Shown here piece by piece: positions 1-9,663 of a DNA stretch of 64,000 bases. The notes beneath the pieces are model-generated. The model saw nothing but the letters and a program-made list of their open reading frames with translations. It did no database searches and was not told the origin of the DNA. The position numbers were made by a program, and so were the translations under genes. How positions within the stretch are numbered: the first letter of the stretch is position 1; each line of letters opens with the position of its first letter. Origin of the DNA: Butyrivibrio sp. (GTDB lineage: Bacteria > Bacillota > Clostridia > Lachnospirales > Lachnospiraceae); contig JAKVKH010000008.1 of assembly GCA_022486625.1 (NCBI GenBank), positions 29,321 through 93,320 on the forward strand. Reading direction: 5' to 3'.

Positions 1-621
1 GCGGATCGGTTCATTCAAAAGATCATACCCTCCGACAATCCACCTGTCCTTATATCTTCTGGCTATTTTTTTCCACAGGGCAATCCCCAGGTCAAAAAAG
101 CACTGTTTCATAAAAAGCTCTGGGATGTCCTCCCTGCTGTCATCAATATTAGCACCGGTCTGACCGCCCGGCGCTGCATGCAGATCCAGGATTACATACA
201 GCTTATATTTCTCACACCAGTCAATTACACGATCAAGCAGCAAAAAGCCATCTTCCCTAAAACATGGCTCTTCGGTACCTTCTTCCATCATCCCTCTCCA
301 TGAAATCGGAATACGCACCGAATTATAGCCCAGCTCCGCCATATATTGAATGTCCGTCTCTGTCACATAATTTTCTCTGTATTTTTTCCAGAAATCTGCC
401 GCATATGTATCTCCTGTAAGTTCCCGGATAACCTTCTCTATTTTCCACGGACGGTCAAATTCCGGTAAATCGTGCGACTGCCACATGTATCCCTCACACA
501 GCAGCCAGTTACCCAGTCCCCAGCCTGAAAGCAGAATTTTCTGCCCTTTTCCGTTCACAATATCCTTGCCTCTGACATCCAGAAATCCATCCACACGGGT
601 TCTGTTTAACTCTTCTCTCAT
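1..621 (-). CDS. GH5-family glycoside hydrolase (cellulase-like), C-terminus outside window
   Basis: The visible 207 residues are the N-terminal half of a family 5 glycosidase. They show the opening motif GWGLGNWL, a VRIPISW strand, LDLHAAPGGQTG, and an NEP motif (DLLNEP) at the window edge, where the Glu is the catalytic acid/base in GH5. The nucleophile half lies beyond base 1. No signal peptide is seen, so the enzyme is probably cytoplasmic and acts on imported oligosaccharides. The start at 621 is supported by AGGAGG six bases upstream. The LacI-type gene 31 bp upstream on the same strand probably regulates it. GH5 covers many specificities (cellulase, mannanase, exo-glucanase) and the substrate cannot be told from this part. 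Confidence 0.85.
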   Translation of the reverse strand, partial: MREELNRTRVDGFLDVRGKDIVNGKGQKILLSGWGLGNWLLCEGYMWQSHDLPEFDRPWKIEKVIRELTGDTYAADFWKKYRENYVTETDIQYMAELGYNSVRIPISWRGMMEEGTEEPCFREDGFLLLDRVIDWCEKYKLYVILDLHAAPGGQTGANIDDSREDIPELFMKQCFFDLGIALWKKIARRYKDRWIVGGYDLLNEPIR

Positions 622-652
622 ATTCCTCCTCTGACCAATAGCCTGAAGCTGC

Positions 653-1651
653 CTATTCTGCTTTTTTTACCGATCTTCCCATCAAAAGCTCTGTCTGAAG
701 CAGTCTGCAGGTTCTCCCCTCCTGCTTCTCCAGCCGGTTGATCAATGTCTGCGCCAGCATGACTCCGATCTCGTAGACCGGCTGTTTTACGGTTGTAAGA
801 CGCGGCGTTCCCAGCAGATGATGCCCCAGTCCATCATATCCCATTACAGAAATGTCCTCCGGCACTCTCAGTCCGCACTCTGCAATTGCATTCTCCACGC
901 CGACTGCGATTGTATCTGTAGCACAGAAAAATGCAGTATATCGGTTCTTTTTCAATATTTCCCTGGCAGTCTCATATCCACTCTGCACCTGATTGGTACA
1001 GAAAAAAACATTTGAAGGATCGTATCCACAGCCGCTTTCCTCCATTGCCTGTCGATATCCTTCCTGTCTGTCTCTGACATAATCCTTATCTTCCGCAATA
1101 TTAAGCATTGCAATACTCCGATGACCTCTTTGAATCAGATACCCGACACCACTTTTAGCTCCGCTTATATTATCCACATCAATGCAGTCTACATCGACAA
1201 TATCCGTATGGCCAAACAGTGCAATGCTTCTTTTCCGCTCTTTTGCATACTCATAGAATTCAAAGATTTCATTCCGCAGAATTCCGGTCACGATATAGCC
1301 GTCACAGATATGCTCTGTTTTCCGGCTTCTGAGAATCAGAAATGAATACATATGTCTGCTGAGCGCTTCACTTGCGCCTGCAATAAACTGCATCATAAAA
1401 GGATCAGTCAGCTCAATATTTTCAGGGATGTAGATATCAATAATTCTGCTCTTTCTGGTAATCAGATTCCTCGCGGCAACATTTGGAATATACTTCAGTT
1501 CCGCCATTGCCTTTTTAACTTTTTCTCTGGTTTCTTCCTTTACAGAATTCTGATGATTGATCACCCTGGATACCGTAATCGGTGCAACCCCTGCCAGTCT
1601 GGCAACTTCCTTTAATGTAACAGAAGTATCTGTAACATCATCTTTTATCAT
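653..1651 (-). CDS. LacI-family transcriptional regulator
   Basis: This is a 332-residue LacI/GalR repressor of normal length. The N-terminal helix-turn-helix is at residues 12-35 (VTLKEVARLAGVAPITVSRV), followed by the hinge helix (YIPNVAARNL) and a periplasmic-binding-protein-like sugar sensor (about 65-328) with the C-terminal FFCATD...DISVMGYD pattern. GAGGTG lies a few bases before the ATG. It sits 31 bp upstream of the GH5 gene on the same strand, so the two are probably cotranscribed and the sugar released or used by GH5 is a plausible inducer. Two inverted repeats in its upstream region look like operators, suggesting autoregulation. Confidence 0.93.
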   Translation of the reverse strand: MIKDDVTDTSVTLKEVARLAGVAPITVSRVINHQNSVKEETREKVKKAMAELKYIPNVAARNLITRKSRIIDIYIPENIELTDPFMMQFIAGASEALSRHMYSFLILRSRKTEHICDGYIVTGILRNEIFEFYEYAKERKRSIALFGHTDIVDVDCIDVDNISGAKSGVGYLIQRGHRSIAMLNIAEDKDYVRDRQEGYRQAMEESGCGYDPSNVFFCTNQVQSGYETAREILKKNRYTAFFCATDTIAVGVENAIAECGLRVPEDISVMGYDGLGHHLLGTPRLTTVKQPVYEIGVMLAQTLINRLEKQEGRTCRLLQTELLMGRSVKKAE

Positions 1652-1692
1652 TTTTCACCTCATACTGAGCACCTGATATCCTGCCGCTTCTG

Positions 1693-1716
1693 CAAAATGG
1701 TTGCGTTACCATTTTG
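1693..1716. promoter_or_regulatory. Inverted-repeat operator candidate
   Basis: Arms CAAAATGGT and ACCATTTTG pair perfectly (9 bp each) around a six-base centre. The site lies 42 bp upstream of the LacI-type start codon, the size and symmetry expected of a LacI-family operator. Confidence 0.5.
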
Positions 1717-1792
1717 TAAATCAATATAGCATTACAAAAAACGATAATCAATAACAGGCATGTTTCTACCTGTCATTTTCATCGTTTTGCAT

Positions 1793-1808
1793 ATGGTAAT
1801 GTTATCAT
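1793..1808. promoter_or_regulatory. Second LacI-type operator candidate
   Basis: ATGGTAA/TTATCAT arms (one mismatch, 2-bp centre) share the ATGGT half-site core of the repeat at 1693-1716. The site overlaps the stop codon of the upstream EAL gene, so a repressor bound here would act on the LacI/GH5 unit rather than on the EAL gene. Confidence 0.35.
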
Positions 1809-3901
1809 TTCTGGTTATTTTTTAAAATCACTTCCAGATCATCAAGCGGTATCGCAGGACTGAACAGATATCCCTGATATTCCCTGCATCCGATCTCAGA
1901 AAGTTTATTCATCTGTTCATCTGTTTCCACATATTCAGCAAGGACCGTAAAACCTGCTGTTTTTGACAGGTAAACGATAGAATCAATGATCTTTTCGGTT
2001 TTGACATCGTGCAGAAGCTGCCGTGAAAGACATCCATCCAGTTTTACCTGATCGAAGTCTCCATTCTGCAGATATTGCAACGAAGTATGTCCCATTGAAA
2101 AATCATCGATTGACAGGCAAAATCCTGCTTTCTTAAGCCGCTCCAGATTATCCCGCATGGTTTCATCCGCATTGAATTCACTTTGCTCTGTAATTTCAAT
2201 ATAAACTTTTCTTCCGCTTTTCAGAAGTGCTCCGAATTCGTTAATCAGAAAATCTGTAAATGAGCTTTCCTTCACGGTTAATGCCGTAATGTTGACACTG
2301 ATCTGCAGGTTTCCGGTATGCTCCATATCTGCCTTTACCTGCCCGAAGACATATTTCTCCAACGTTTCCAGAAATCCGCCCTCTTCTGCAAGTTCAAAAA
2401 TGAGCGGCGGATAAATAAATCCCAGATCAGAATGTTTCCAGCGAATCAGTGCTTCTGCTCCGAACATATGGTGCTTGCAGTCAAACTGCGGCTGATAATA
2501 CATTTTCAGTTTCTGTCCATCAATTTCCTGCCGTAAATCCCGGATCAGTCTTCTCGCCATACTTCCGATGCTTCCTTCCATTTCCACCAGCCTGATGGCA
2601 CGGCCATGCTGCTCAGCATCCGCATATATCTTCACTACCGCATTCAGCTCTTCTCTGTCTGCATGCTCCTTATACTCATCATGAATATGAACAAAGGGTT
2701 TGTATATTATTACGCCTGTCAGCAGAATAATCAGCTGCAGTATTGATCCCCTGACAGATCCCGTTGCCAGGTATCCGCTCCAGAAAACCGGAACTGTCCA
2801 GGTAACAAAATGTGTAGTAAGCGGAACAAGCTTCAGCATCATAGCCGCTGTGCTGATCAGAAATGCGACAATCGGTGTCAGCAGAAACGGAATCAGCATG
2901 ATTGGATTAAATACAACCGGGAATCCGAATACCATAATCTCACTGATATTGAAAAGTATGGGAACAGAAGCTGCTTTTGCCAGTGTTCTGGAGCTTTTTC
3001 TTTTGCTGAACAGTAATACTGCAATCAACAGAGACATAGAGTTACCGACTCCGCCAATCAATGTGAAACAGTCAAAAAACTGTTTGGTGAAAATTCTTGT
3101 TGGCAATTGTCCTGCTGCCGCCGCTGCAATATTCACTTTTGATGCCGGATCAAAAATATTCACATTCATTATGCCAAGTGCATCACTGCCCTGAATTCCA
3201 AAGAACCACAGCAGATTTTCCAAAAATACAAACAACAGAGACGTCCGGAAACTTTCTTCTGCCCCCTTATAAAGATTGCAGAATATCATATTCATCAGAT
3301 CCCAGTAGTTATCTGCACCCGTGAGCAGACAGATGATCCACTGTACCATCGAAAACAGAATAACAACTGCAGCAGCCGGTGCTATTGCCTCAACTGCTTG
3401 ATTAAGATGTTCATCTGCTCCATCCGATAACCACCTGCGGTGTCCCATTATTTTGCCGAATCTGATATAAACTGCAGAAGATAACACTCCGCACAGAATT
3501 GCCAGAAACATACCTGATGCCCCCAGTGAGGCATCATCAAACCCCGGTGTTGCAAAACCAACTGCAATAAAAAACGTGCAAAGGGATATCAGCGGCATCA
3601 TTGCTGCTTTCCCGGACCGACAATTTTCTTCCCCGCAGACATTATATCCGATTGAAATACAGGTATATACTGACAGCATTCCAAACGTTGCATTTTCCAG
3701 TGTATTGAGAACTGACAGCCATATTGTATGCTCTGACCCGCCAATCAGCTTCTGATATGCCGGAACCGGAAGATTCATCAGTAAAAGCGAAAAAGAACTG
3801 ATCATGATAATGGGAATGATCATGACAAGTCCTCTTCTGATTGCCTTTATCCAGGTATTATTTTCAATTCTGAAACAGGTCTTTACAATTTTGTCCGTCA
3901 C
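1805..3901 (-). CDS. PTS EIIC-like membrane domain fused to EAL c-di-GMP phosphodiesterase
   Basis: The protein has 698 residues from a GTG start at 3901, chosen because AGGAG lies 7 bases before it; the frame stays open 69 bases further upstream but without such a site. Residues about 10-420 form a many-helix membrane domain resembling the lactose/cellobiose EIIC family. Residues about 450-690 are an EAL domain with key motifs EALIRW, VNIT, IEITEQ, SIDDFSMG, KLDG, AEYVE and QGYLFSP, so the c-di-GMP hydrolysis residues look intact. No EIIA or EIIB domain is present. The EIIC part therefore more likely acts as a sugar-sensing module controlling second-messenger turnover than as a phosphorylating transporter. 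It lies between two polysaccharide-degrading loci. Confidence 0.85.
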   Translation of the reverse strand: MTDKIVKTCFRIENNTWIKAIRRGLVMIIPIIMISSFSLLLMNLPVPAYQKLIGGSEHTIWLSVLNTLENATFGMLSVYTCISIGYNVCGEENCRSGKAAMMPLISLCTFFIAVGFATPGFDDASLGASGMFLAILCGVLSSAVYIRFGKIMGHRRWLSDGADEHLNQAVEAIAPAAAVVILFSMVQWIICLLTGADNYWDLMNMIFCNLYKGAEESFRTSLLFVFLENLLWFFGIQGSDALGIMNVNIFDPASKVNIAAAAAGQLPTRIFTKQFFDCFTLIGGVGNSMSLLIAVLLFSKRKSSRTLAKAASVPILFNISEIMVFGFPVVFNPIMLIPFLLTPIVAFLISTAAMMLKLVPLTTHFVTWTVPVFWSGYLATGSVRGSILQLIILLTGVIIYKPFVHIHDEYKEHADREELNAVVKIYADAEQHGRAIRLVEMEGSIGSMARRLIRDLRQEIDGQKLKMYYQPQFDCKHHMFGAEALIRWKHSDLGFIYPPLIFELAEEGGFLETLEKYVFGQVKADMEHTGNLQISVNITALTVKESSFTDFLINEFGALLKSGRKVYIEITEQSEFNADETMRDNLERLKKAGFCLSIDDFSMGHTSLQYLQNGDFDQVKLDGCLSRQLLHDVKTEKIIDSIVYLSKTAGFTVLAEYVETDEQMNKLSEIGCREYQGYLFSPAIPLDDLEVILKNNQK

Positions 3902-4031
3902 GCTGTCTCTCCTGTCCTGACTTTTATCAGTACAAATCTGTCTGTTGCAACATATATCTGATAATATCATAGCATGATTTCGAATTAAGTCACATGTTTT
4001 ATTCTCTCAAAACAGCTTGATTTTCAGAATA

Positions 4032-4069
4032 AGATCTGCCGGTATTTCATTTATCATACCGACAGATCT
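4032..4069 (-). terminator. Hairpin downstream of the amylase gene
   Basis: Arms at 4032-4045 and 4056-4069 pair over 14 positions with one G-A mismatch on one strand (a possible G-U in RNA). The hairpin lies about 75 bp past the amylase stop. No strong U-run follows, so termination is likely but not certain. Confidence 0.45.
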
Positions 4070-4080
4070 GAATAGGTATA

Positions 4081-4129
4081 AATAAGCAGGGTCAAGTAAC
4101 AGAAGAACACGTAGCCGTACCTGCTTATT
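4081..4129 (-). repeat. 10-bp inverted repeat after the amylase stop
   Basis: AATAAGCAGG at 4081-4090 is exactly complementary to CCTGCTTATT at 4120-4129, with a 29-base loop. On the transcribed strand it is followed by TTATTTATAC. It starts 12 bp after the amylase stop codon and may form a tandem terminator with the hairpin at 4032-4069. Confidence 0.4.
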
Positions 4130-4141
4130 CATACAGAATAT

Positions 4142-7100
4142 TTATTTCGCAGAATCTGTATTTCCATCTCTGCAATACGTTTTGCTGCTGTCACCGATGA
4201 TATAGTTATCTGTCTGTGCATCTTTGCCATTATTAAAAATCATTCGAAGATCTGATGCAGCTGCCGTTGAAATCGTAACGCTCCACCAGCCATCCCCGTC
4301 AGACACCATGGCTTTTCCAGGCCAGTCTCCGAGATACTTCGTTCCAGAACCGTCCTGCCATGCATAGGCGCTTACGCTGTCCCAGTTTCCGGTGTTATAA
4401 AAATGCACCGTCATCTCTGCTTCCTGCTGTTCCGGTTCCGTCGCAGTACCGGCATCCCCTGAAGATGTTGCCTCTGTAGCAGCTGAAGAAGCCTCTGCTT
4501 TTTTTCCAGCATTCTCTGAAGCCGCTGCGGTAGTCACTCCGATCGCTTTCAGAAGCTCTTCTCTGGATACATAACGCTCTGTATTTTCTGCGGACAGATA
4601 CACTTTGGAATCATCCGGCAGATTCAGATCCTGCGTCTGCTGATTTCCGGTCTGATTATCATTGAAAATAATCTTAGTTTCTGATGTCGGTTTCTGTGGA
4701 AGTGTTGCTTTCCACCAGCCCTCCCCAAGGTTTATTGCCTTCGTCCCCGGCCAGCCTCCCAGAAGTTTATCCGATCCATTCCAGGAATATGCCGCAACAT
4801 CACTCCAGTTCTTACTGTTATAGAAATATACATCAACCGGTGTTTTCTCTGTCGGCTTCTGACTTTCCTCCATTGCTTTCAGTGCAGCCTCTGTCGTAGC
4901 ATACGCCGTACTGCATTTTCCATACATGTATTTATTGTCTGCACTGGAAATCTTGGTATCCATTGTCTGCTGACCATTATTGTTATTATTGAAAATAATC
5001 CACAGACTGCTCGATGGCATCGCCGGAATCGTTGCCTTGTACCAGTTCTCACCGATTTCAGGCGCCGCTTCTGCTGTCTTTCCCGGCCATCCGCCAAAAT
5101 ACTGATCTCCTGTGTTCCAACTGTATGCATATACCTCATCCCAGCCAAGATTATTATAATAATATACTGTAGTTGCACCCTCTGTCAGTCCGACTGCCGC
5201 AAGTGCTTCTTCCTTACTTGCATACCCTTTGGTTACGCCTTTTGCAAAGTATACATTCTTCTGCTCATTCAGTTGAAGGTCACCTGTCTGTTTAGCACCA
5301 TCCTTGACATCACTGTTGAAAATAAGATAAAGATCGTCGGATGCTGCTGCCGGAATATCCACATGCCACCAGCCATTTCCTTCATTTACGCAGAGTTTTC
5401 CCGGCCATCCGCCAAGATACTCTGTACTTCCGCCCTTAAGATAGGTATATGCTCCGACATTATCCCAGCAGTCCGCATTATAGAAATAAACTCTGGTCTT
5501 TACCACCTGCATCGCTTCTTCTGCTTCATCCTTTGTAGCAAAAGCCTGTGTGCCTGCAAAATAGAGTTTCGAAATTTCAAACGGATAAGTAATTGTATTA
5601 TTTCCGCCATCGCTGAATGTGATTTCCGTTTGTCCGGTTATCTTAATCGCTGCTCTCCACCAGCCGTTTCCATCATCTGTTGCCTTTATGGAGCCGTTAA
5701 CCATAACGGATGCCCACTTCTGTGCATTATAGAAATGAACTGTCGCATAGGAAGCTGCTGACTTCTCATACAGTACCACGACTGATCTGGCCGGAAGAAG
5801 TCCGCTGAGCACACCATCTGTTACAGTAAATACAGAATCATCGTCCGTCATGTTGATATAAATGCCATCTTCCAGATTAATCTTTGTGTCAATCGGATAT
5901 GCAGTATCTGCACCATTGACAATTACCACGCCCTTGCTGCCTCTTTCGATCATCAGAACCGAAGAATTGCCATCCGGATTGGCCAGATATTCCTTTTCCC
6001 CGGTCATTGCCTTTCTGAATTTATTGACAGCAACGACTTCATCATCACGATAGTTGTTATCACCGGCGATTCCCAGAATATTATCACCGTACTGACTGCT
6101 CGTGCTGCTGCCCTGCGGACGGCTGAAGAACAGCGGTGTTCCTGACTCTCTGGCGCCGATAATTGCCCAGCCAAGCACCACATCCTGATCATCCATCTGG
6201 TTCCATGTTCCATCATTACAATAGTTGTCGTGGGATTCTACCCAGGTAACCAGATGATCCGTATTGATTTCATCCCCTACCTTATAATCCATGACTTTAC
6301 CTGTGAGATAATTATCACTCTCTACTGCACTGCGGATCTGTCCGCCATAATTACTGGCTGTGGTAGCACCGATCTCTTTTACACACTCTGCCAGAACTGC
6401 ATTGGAGCTGCCCTGCAGCACTTCTCCGTAATTGAAAATGTCAGCTGCATCCGTGATATCTCCGGTCACTCTCTGCCAGAAATTATTCGTTACTCCATCC
6501 GGTCTGTCATCCGTAGACAGTCCGATATGCTTTGCAGAATCATAACGGAATCCATCCGCACCGTCTGCAATACATTCATCCAGAAACTTTATGAAATAGT
6601 TTTGAAATGCCGGATTCTCCGTATCAATATCCGGAAGCCCGCCGACTTCATATCTGGTACATTGATATCTGTTGTCATAATCCGTGCATCCTGTAAATCC
6701 GGTATCATGATATAGTTTATCCCAGCCGCCGGCTGCATTTACCAGATTCATGGATATCTGATCCTTTACCGGTGTGGTATGATTGGGAACCACATCGACA
6801 ATAATCTTGATACCTTTCTTCTCCGCTTCCGTGCACATTGTCTTAAATTCAGCCTCTGTACCCAGCTGATAATTGCCAATGGTGAAATCGGTGGGCTGGT
6901 AATGATAATACCAATGGCCATCTCCACCAAGCGTCATCGTCTTATTGGTATCCAGACATGCCTGAATGGGAGAAGTCTGCACCGCCGTATAGCCTGCATC
7001 TGCAATTTCATCCAGATGATCCGTAATCGTATCAAAGGACCAGCAGAATGCCTGCAAAATCGTACCATCCTGAATATACTGATATGAATCTTCAGATGGT

Positions 7101-7708
7101 ACCATACCAGGTGTTGCCGGTGAGGCCGGTGTCGCCGTTGGTGCAGTACTGCCGGAAGCCGTACCGGATGAACCGGTGGAATCCTGCGCCTGACTGCTCT
7201 GTCCTGATGTTGTCTTCTCGGTATTGTTTCCGGTAACGTTGCCATTTTCTACCGCAGAAACAGCAACCGTAGTTTTTCTCTTTTTTCCAAGTACATCACC
7301 GGTTCCGGAGTTCTCCGTTCCGCTTATTGCTGTACTCTTCCCTATTGCCGCGTTACTGTTTTTATTGCCTTTTTCACGATCCTGCGTATTTTTTTTTGCA
7401 TTTTTCTTGGAAACGTTTCCGTCAGAAGTCAAAAAAATGTGACTTCTGGATGCTCCCAGAACTGCCTGATCCTGTGAATCTGCTGCAGATGACGTTGATG
7501 CCGATATCTGCGCTGCTGCCTGCTGCAATGTACTGCTTTCTGAAGCAGCCTGTGAACTCTGTAATGATGCCTGCTGTGATGAACCGGCTCCTGCCCCCGT
7601 ACCTTTTCCCTGCAGCGCACATCCTCCGCTCAGAACCATTACCGCAGTTGCAATTGCCAGAACTGTACTGCCATATCTGTGCCTTTTTACTCCCCAGTCT
7701 CCTTTCAT
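4142..7708 (-). CDS. Secreted lipoprotein alpha-amylase (GH13) with five CBM26-like starch-binding modules
   Basis: The 1188-residue protein begins with a lipoprotein signal (hydrophobic stretch, lipobox SGGC, Cys30), followed by about 175 residues of Ser/Thr/Ala/Gln-rich linker. A GH13 catalytic domain spans about 208-640 with VDVVPNHT, DGFRYDSAKH (Asp nucleophile), GEVLQ (Glu acid/base) and VESHDN. Then come repeated modules starting near residues 653, 738, 845, 960 and 1099, each with an FYN..W..V opening, a GGWPGK or GDWPGK turn and a GWW motif, typical of CBM26. The first module is divergent and lacks the WPG turn. The enzyme would be tethered to the cell surface and cut starch to maltodextrins. 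GAGGTG precedes the ATG at 7708. Confidence 0.92.
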   Translation of the reverse strand: MKGDWGVKRHRYGSTVLAIATAVMVLSGGCALQGKGTGAGAGSSQQASLQSSQAASESSTLQQAAAQISASTSSAADSQDQAVLGASRSHIFLTSDGNVSKKNAKKNTQDREKGNKNSNAAIGKSTAISGTENSGTGDVLGKKRKTTVAVSAVENGNVTGNNTEKTTSGQSSQAQDSTGSSGTASGSTAPTATPASPATPGMVPSEDSYQYIQDGTILQAFCWSFDTITDHLDEIADAGYTAVQTSPIQACLDTNKTMTLGGDGHWYYHYQPTDFTIGNYQLGTEAEFKTMCTEAEKKGIKIIVDVVPNHTTPVKDQISMNLVNAAGGWDKLYHDTGFTGCTDYDNRYQCTRYEVGGLPDIDTENPAFQNYFIKFLDECIADGADGFRYDSAKHIGLSTDDRPDGVTNNFWQRVTGDITDAADIFNYGEVLQGSSNAVLAECVKEIGATTASNYGGQIRSAVESDNYLTGKVMDYKVGDEINTDHLVTWVESHDNYCNDGTWNQMDDQDVVLGWAIIGARESGTPLFFSRPQGSSTSSQYGDNILGIAGDNNYRDDEVVAVNKFRKAMTGEKEYLANPDGNSSVLMIERGSKGVVIVNGADTAYPIDTKINLEDGIYINMTDDDSVFTVTDGVLSGLLPARSVVVLYEKSAASYATVHFYNAQKWASVMVNGSIKATDDGNGWWRAAIKITGQTEITFSDGGNNTITYPFEISKLYFAGTQAFATKDEAEEAMQVVKTRVYFYNADCWDNVGAYTYLKGGSTEYLGGWPGKLCVNEGNGWWHVDIPAAASDDLYLIFNSDVKDGAKQTGDLQLNEQKNVYFAKGVTKGYASKEEALAAVGLTEGATTVYYYNNLGWDEVYAYSWNTGDQYFGGWPGKTAEAAPEIGENWYKATIPAMPSSSLWIIFNNNNNGQQTMDTKISSADNKYMYGKCSTAYATTEAALKAMEESQKPTEKTPVDVYFYNSKNWSDVAAYSWNGSDKLLGGWPGTKAINLGEGWWKATLPQKPTSETKIIFNDNQTGNQQTQDLNLPDDSKVYLSAENTERYVSREELLKAIGVTTAAASENAGKKAEASSAATEATSSGDAGTATEPEQQEAEMTVHFYNTGNWDSVSAYAWQDGSGTKYLGDWPGKAMVSDGDGWWSVTISTAAASDLRMIFNNGKDAQTDNYIIGDSSKTYCRDGNTDSAK

Positions 7709-7776
7709 ATTTCACCTCTCCCTATTATTTTGAGCCCATCATTTCATTGACAATAAAACACCGCCCGAATAACCCA

Positions 7777-7812
7777 AAATGACGAAAGTATATCCCCATA
7801 CTCTCGTCATTT
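7777..7812 (-). terminator. Hairpin after the beta-glucuronidase gene
   Basis: Arms 7777-7791 and 7798-7812 pair over 15 positions with one mismatch around a six-base loop, followed on the minus strand by TTTTGGG. It lies between the glucuronidase stop and the amylase start, so it probably separates the two transcripts. Confidence 0.55.
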
Positions 7813-7923
7813 AGTTGATTTGATCATTTATAATCTCATCATTATTCTTTTGTTGTATTATATGCTCATTTCTTCCTGGCTCACTCATTTCATTATAGTA
7901 ATTCTGTACAATGTGTCAATAAG

Positions 7924-9663
7924 CTATTTTTCCATCCAGCGCTGCCTGATCACAAAAGCTGCAGACTTAGGCTGACGCTCTCTGGTAAAAATCCCTTTTT
8001 TATTGCCGTCAATTCTCTGCACGGTATAACCAGTCATGAAATCTGCAAAACACCAGATATGCTCGCCGATTACAAAATCGCAACTGTCAATTGCACGGTT
8101 ATTCTCCTTCAGAAACTCTACCTGATATTCTTCTGAAAACATGACCTCCGGAAGCTTGTGCAGTCCGGCAATCGTATCTGCCCCGTATTCCGTTACCAGT
8201 ACCGGTTTATGATATTTTTCACGCCAGTTTTCAAGGTCCTTTTTCATCTTCGGATATACCACTTCAATTCTGCCGCAGTCCGAATACCATGAATAATAAC
8301 GATTAACAGATACCACATCAAGAAGCTGTGAGATCTGATCTTCTGCAACATCCACGCACATGGTGGATGTCACCGGTCTTGTCGGGTCAAGTGCCCGGAT
8401 ATGCGCACAGATCCTGCTGAAATAGGGAAGTGCTTCTTCATCACTTGTATGTGCCTCATTGGCAACACTCCACATCACAACACACGCATGATTCTTATCC
8501 CGTTCATACAGCTCGGTCAGTGTCTGCATATGATATGCACAGGTTTCTTCGTTCACACGCTCTGCAGTAAATACTTTATGTGTATCAAAAAAACACATAC
8601 CGACTGCAGGTACCTCATCAATAACCACAAGACCCTGCCGATCTGCCATCTGCATCAATTCCTCCGAATATGGATAATGTGATGTTCTGAAGGAATTGGC
8701 ATGAATCCATTTCATCAATTCAAAATCCCGCACATTCAGAACCTGATCCAGTCCCTTCCCTCTGATATCACTGTCCTCATGCTTTCCAAATCCCTTGAAA
8801 TAGAATGGTTTTCCATTAATCAGGAACTGCCGATCCGTCACCCGTATCGTGCGGATCCCGACAGGAAGTGTATAATGATCTGTCTCTGCATAAATTTCCA
8901 GATCATAAAGATATGCTTTCCCCGGATTCCACAAATGTGCCTTTTGCACGCGCAGTATTCCACTGGTTCCTTCCGCACTGGCGACAATGCTGCCCTGTGC
9001 ATCTGTCAGCGTAACATGAATCTGCGCATCTGCTTCTGCCGAATAATGGATCAGACCATCTTCACCATCTGTTTCTGTTGTTACACAGATATCATGAATA
9101 TATGCCATGGGTGTGGTATATATTTTTACCGGTCTGTGAATCCCCGCATAATTAAAAAAATCAAAATGCATTTCCTGCTCATGCCTGGTTTCTCCGGTAA
9201 ATTCATCCTGTACAATTCTGTGTTCTCCGCAAGGCAGACATGTCCAGTCAAGAAGATTACTGACGGCAACAGTCAGACGGTTTTTACCCGGCTGAAGTGC
9301 TTCTGTGATTTCATGTTCAAATGGAAGGAACCCTCCCTTATGTCTCATCAGTTCATCACCATTAAGGTAGACCACCGCATGATGTGTTACACTGCCAAAC
9401 CGCAGTACAATGCGTTCCTCTTTCCATCTGTCCGGAACATAAAATTCCTTCTCATACCATACCCACCCGACATGATCCCGAAGGCTTCTGTCTGTTGTAA
9501 CATCGTTATAACTGGCTGGAACCGGCATCTCAATCGTATGTACAAGCGGTTTTCGATACCATTTTTCATGAAACCCTTCCTCTTCCTTTTCTTCTTTCCT
9601 GAATTCCCATATTCCGCTCAGATCCATAACCTGACGTATTTCGTTTTCCACAGGATATAACAT
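7924..9663 (-). CDS. uidA: Beta-glucuronidase, GH2 family
   Basis: The 579-residue protein resembles E. coli UidA along its length. It has an N-terminal sugar-binding domain (LSGIWEF, VWYEKEF), an immunoglobulin-like middle, and a TIM barrel with NGKPFYFKGFGKHED, TSHYPY, WSVANE (Glu acid/base), NRYYSWY and VTEYGAD (Glu nucleophile). A GNKKGIFTRE segment near the C-terminus carries the N-x-K pair that contacts the glucuronate carboxylate and separates glucuronidases from galactosidases. The segment after PAVGM is shorter than in E. coli, placing it among enzymes with a short or missing loop 1. It is cytoplasmic (no signal peptide) and has GGAGG before the ATG. A divergent AraC gene is the likely regulator. 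Confidence 0.92.
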   Translation of the reverse strand: MLYPVENEIRQVMDLSGIWEFRKEEKEEEGFHEKWYRKPLVHTIEMPVPASYNDVTTDRSLRDHVGWVWYEKEFYVPDRWKEERIVLRFGSVTHHAVVYLNGDELMRHKGGFLPFEHEITEALQPGKNRLTVAVSNLLDWTCLPCGEHRIVQDEFTGETRHEQEMHFDFFNYAGIHRPVKIYTTPMAYIHDICVTTETDGEDGLIHYSAEADAQIHVTLTDAQGSIVASAEGTSGILRVQKAHLWNPGKAYLYDLEIYAETDHYTLPVGIRTIRVTDRQFLINGKPFYFKGFGKHEDSDIRGKGLDQVLNVRDFELMKWIHANSFRTSHYPYSEELMQMADRQGLVVIDEVPAVGMCFFDTHKVFTAERVNEETCAYHMQTLTELYERDKNHACVVMWSVANEAHTSDEEALPYFSRICAHIRALDPTRPVTSTMCVDVAEDQISQLLDVVSVNRYYSWYSDCGRIEVVYPKMKKDLENWREKYHKPVLVTEYGADTIAGLHKLPEVMFSEEYQVEFLKENNRAIDSCDFVIGEHIWCFADFMTGYTVQRIDGNKKGIFTRERQPKSAAFVIRQRWMEK

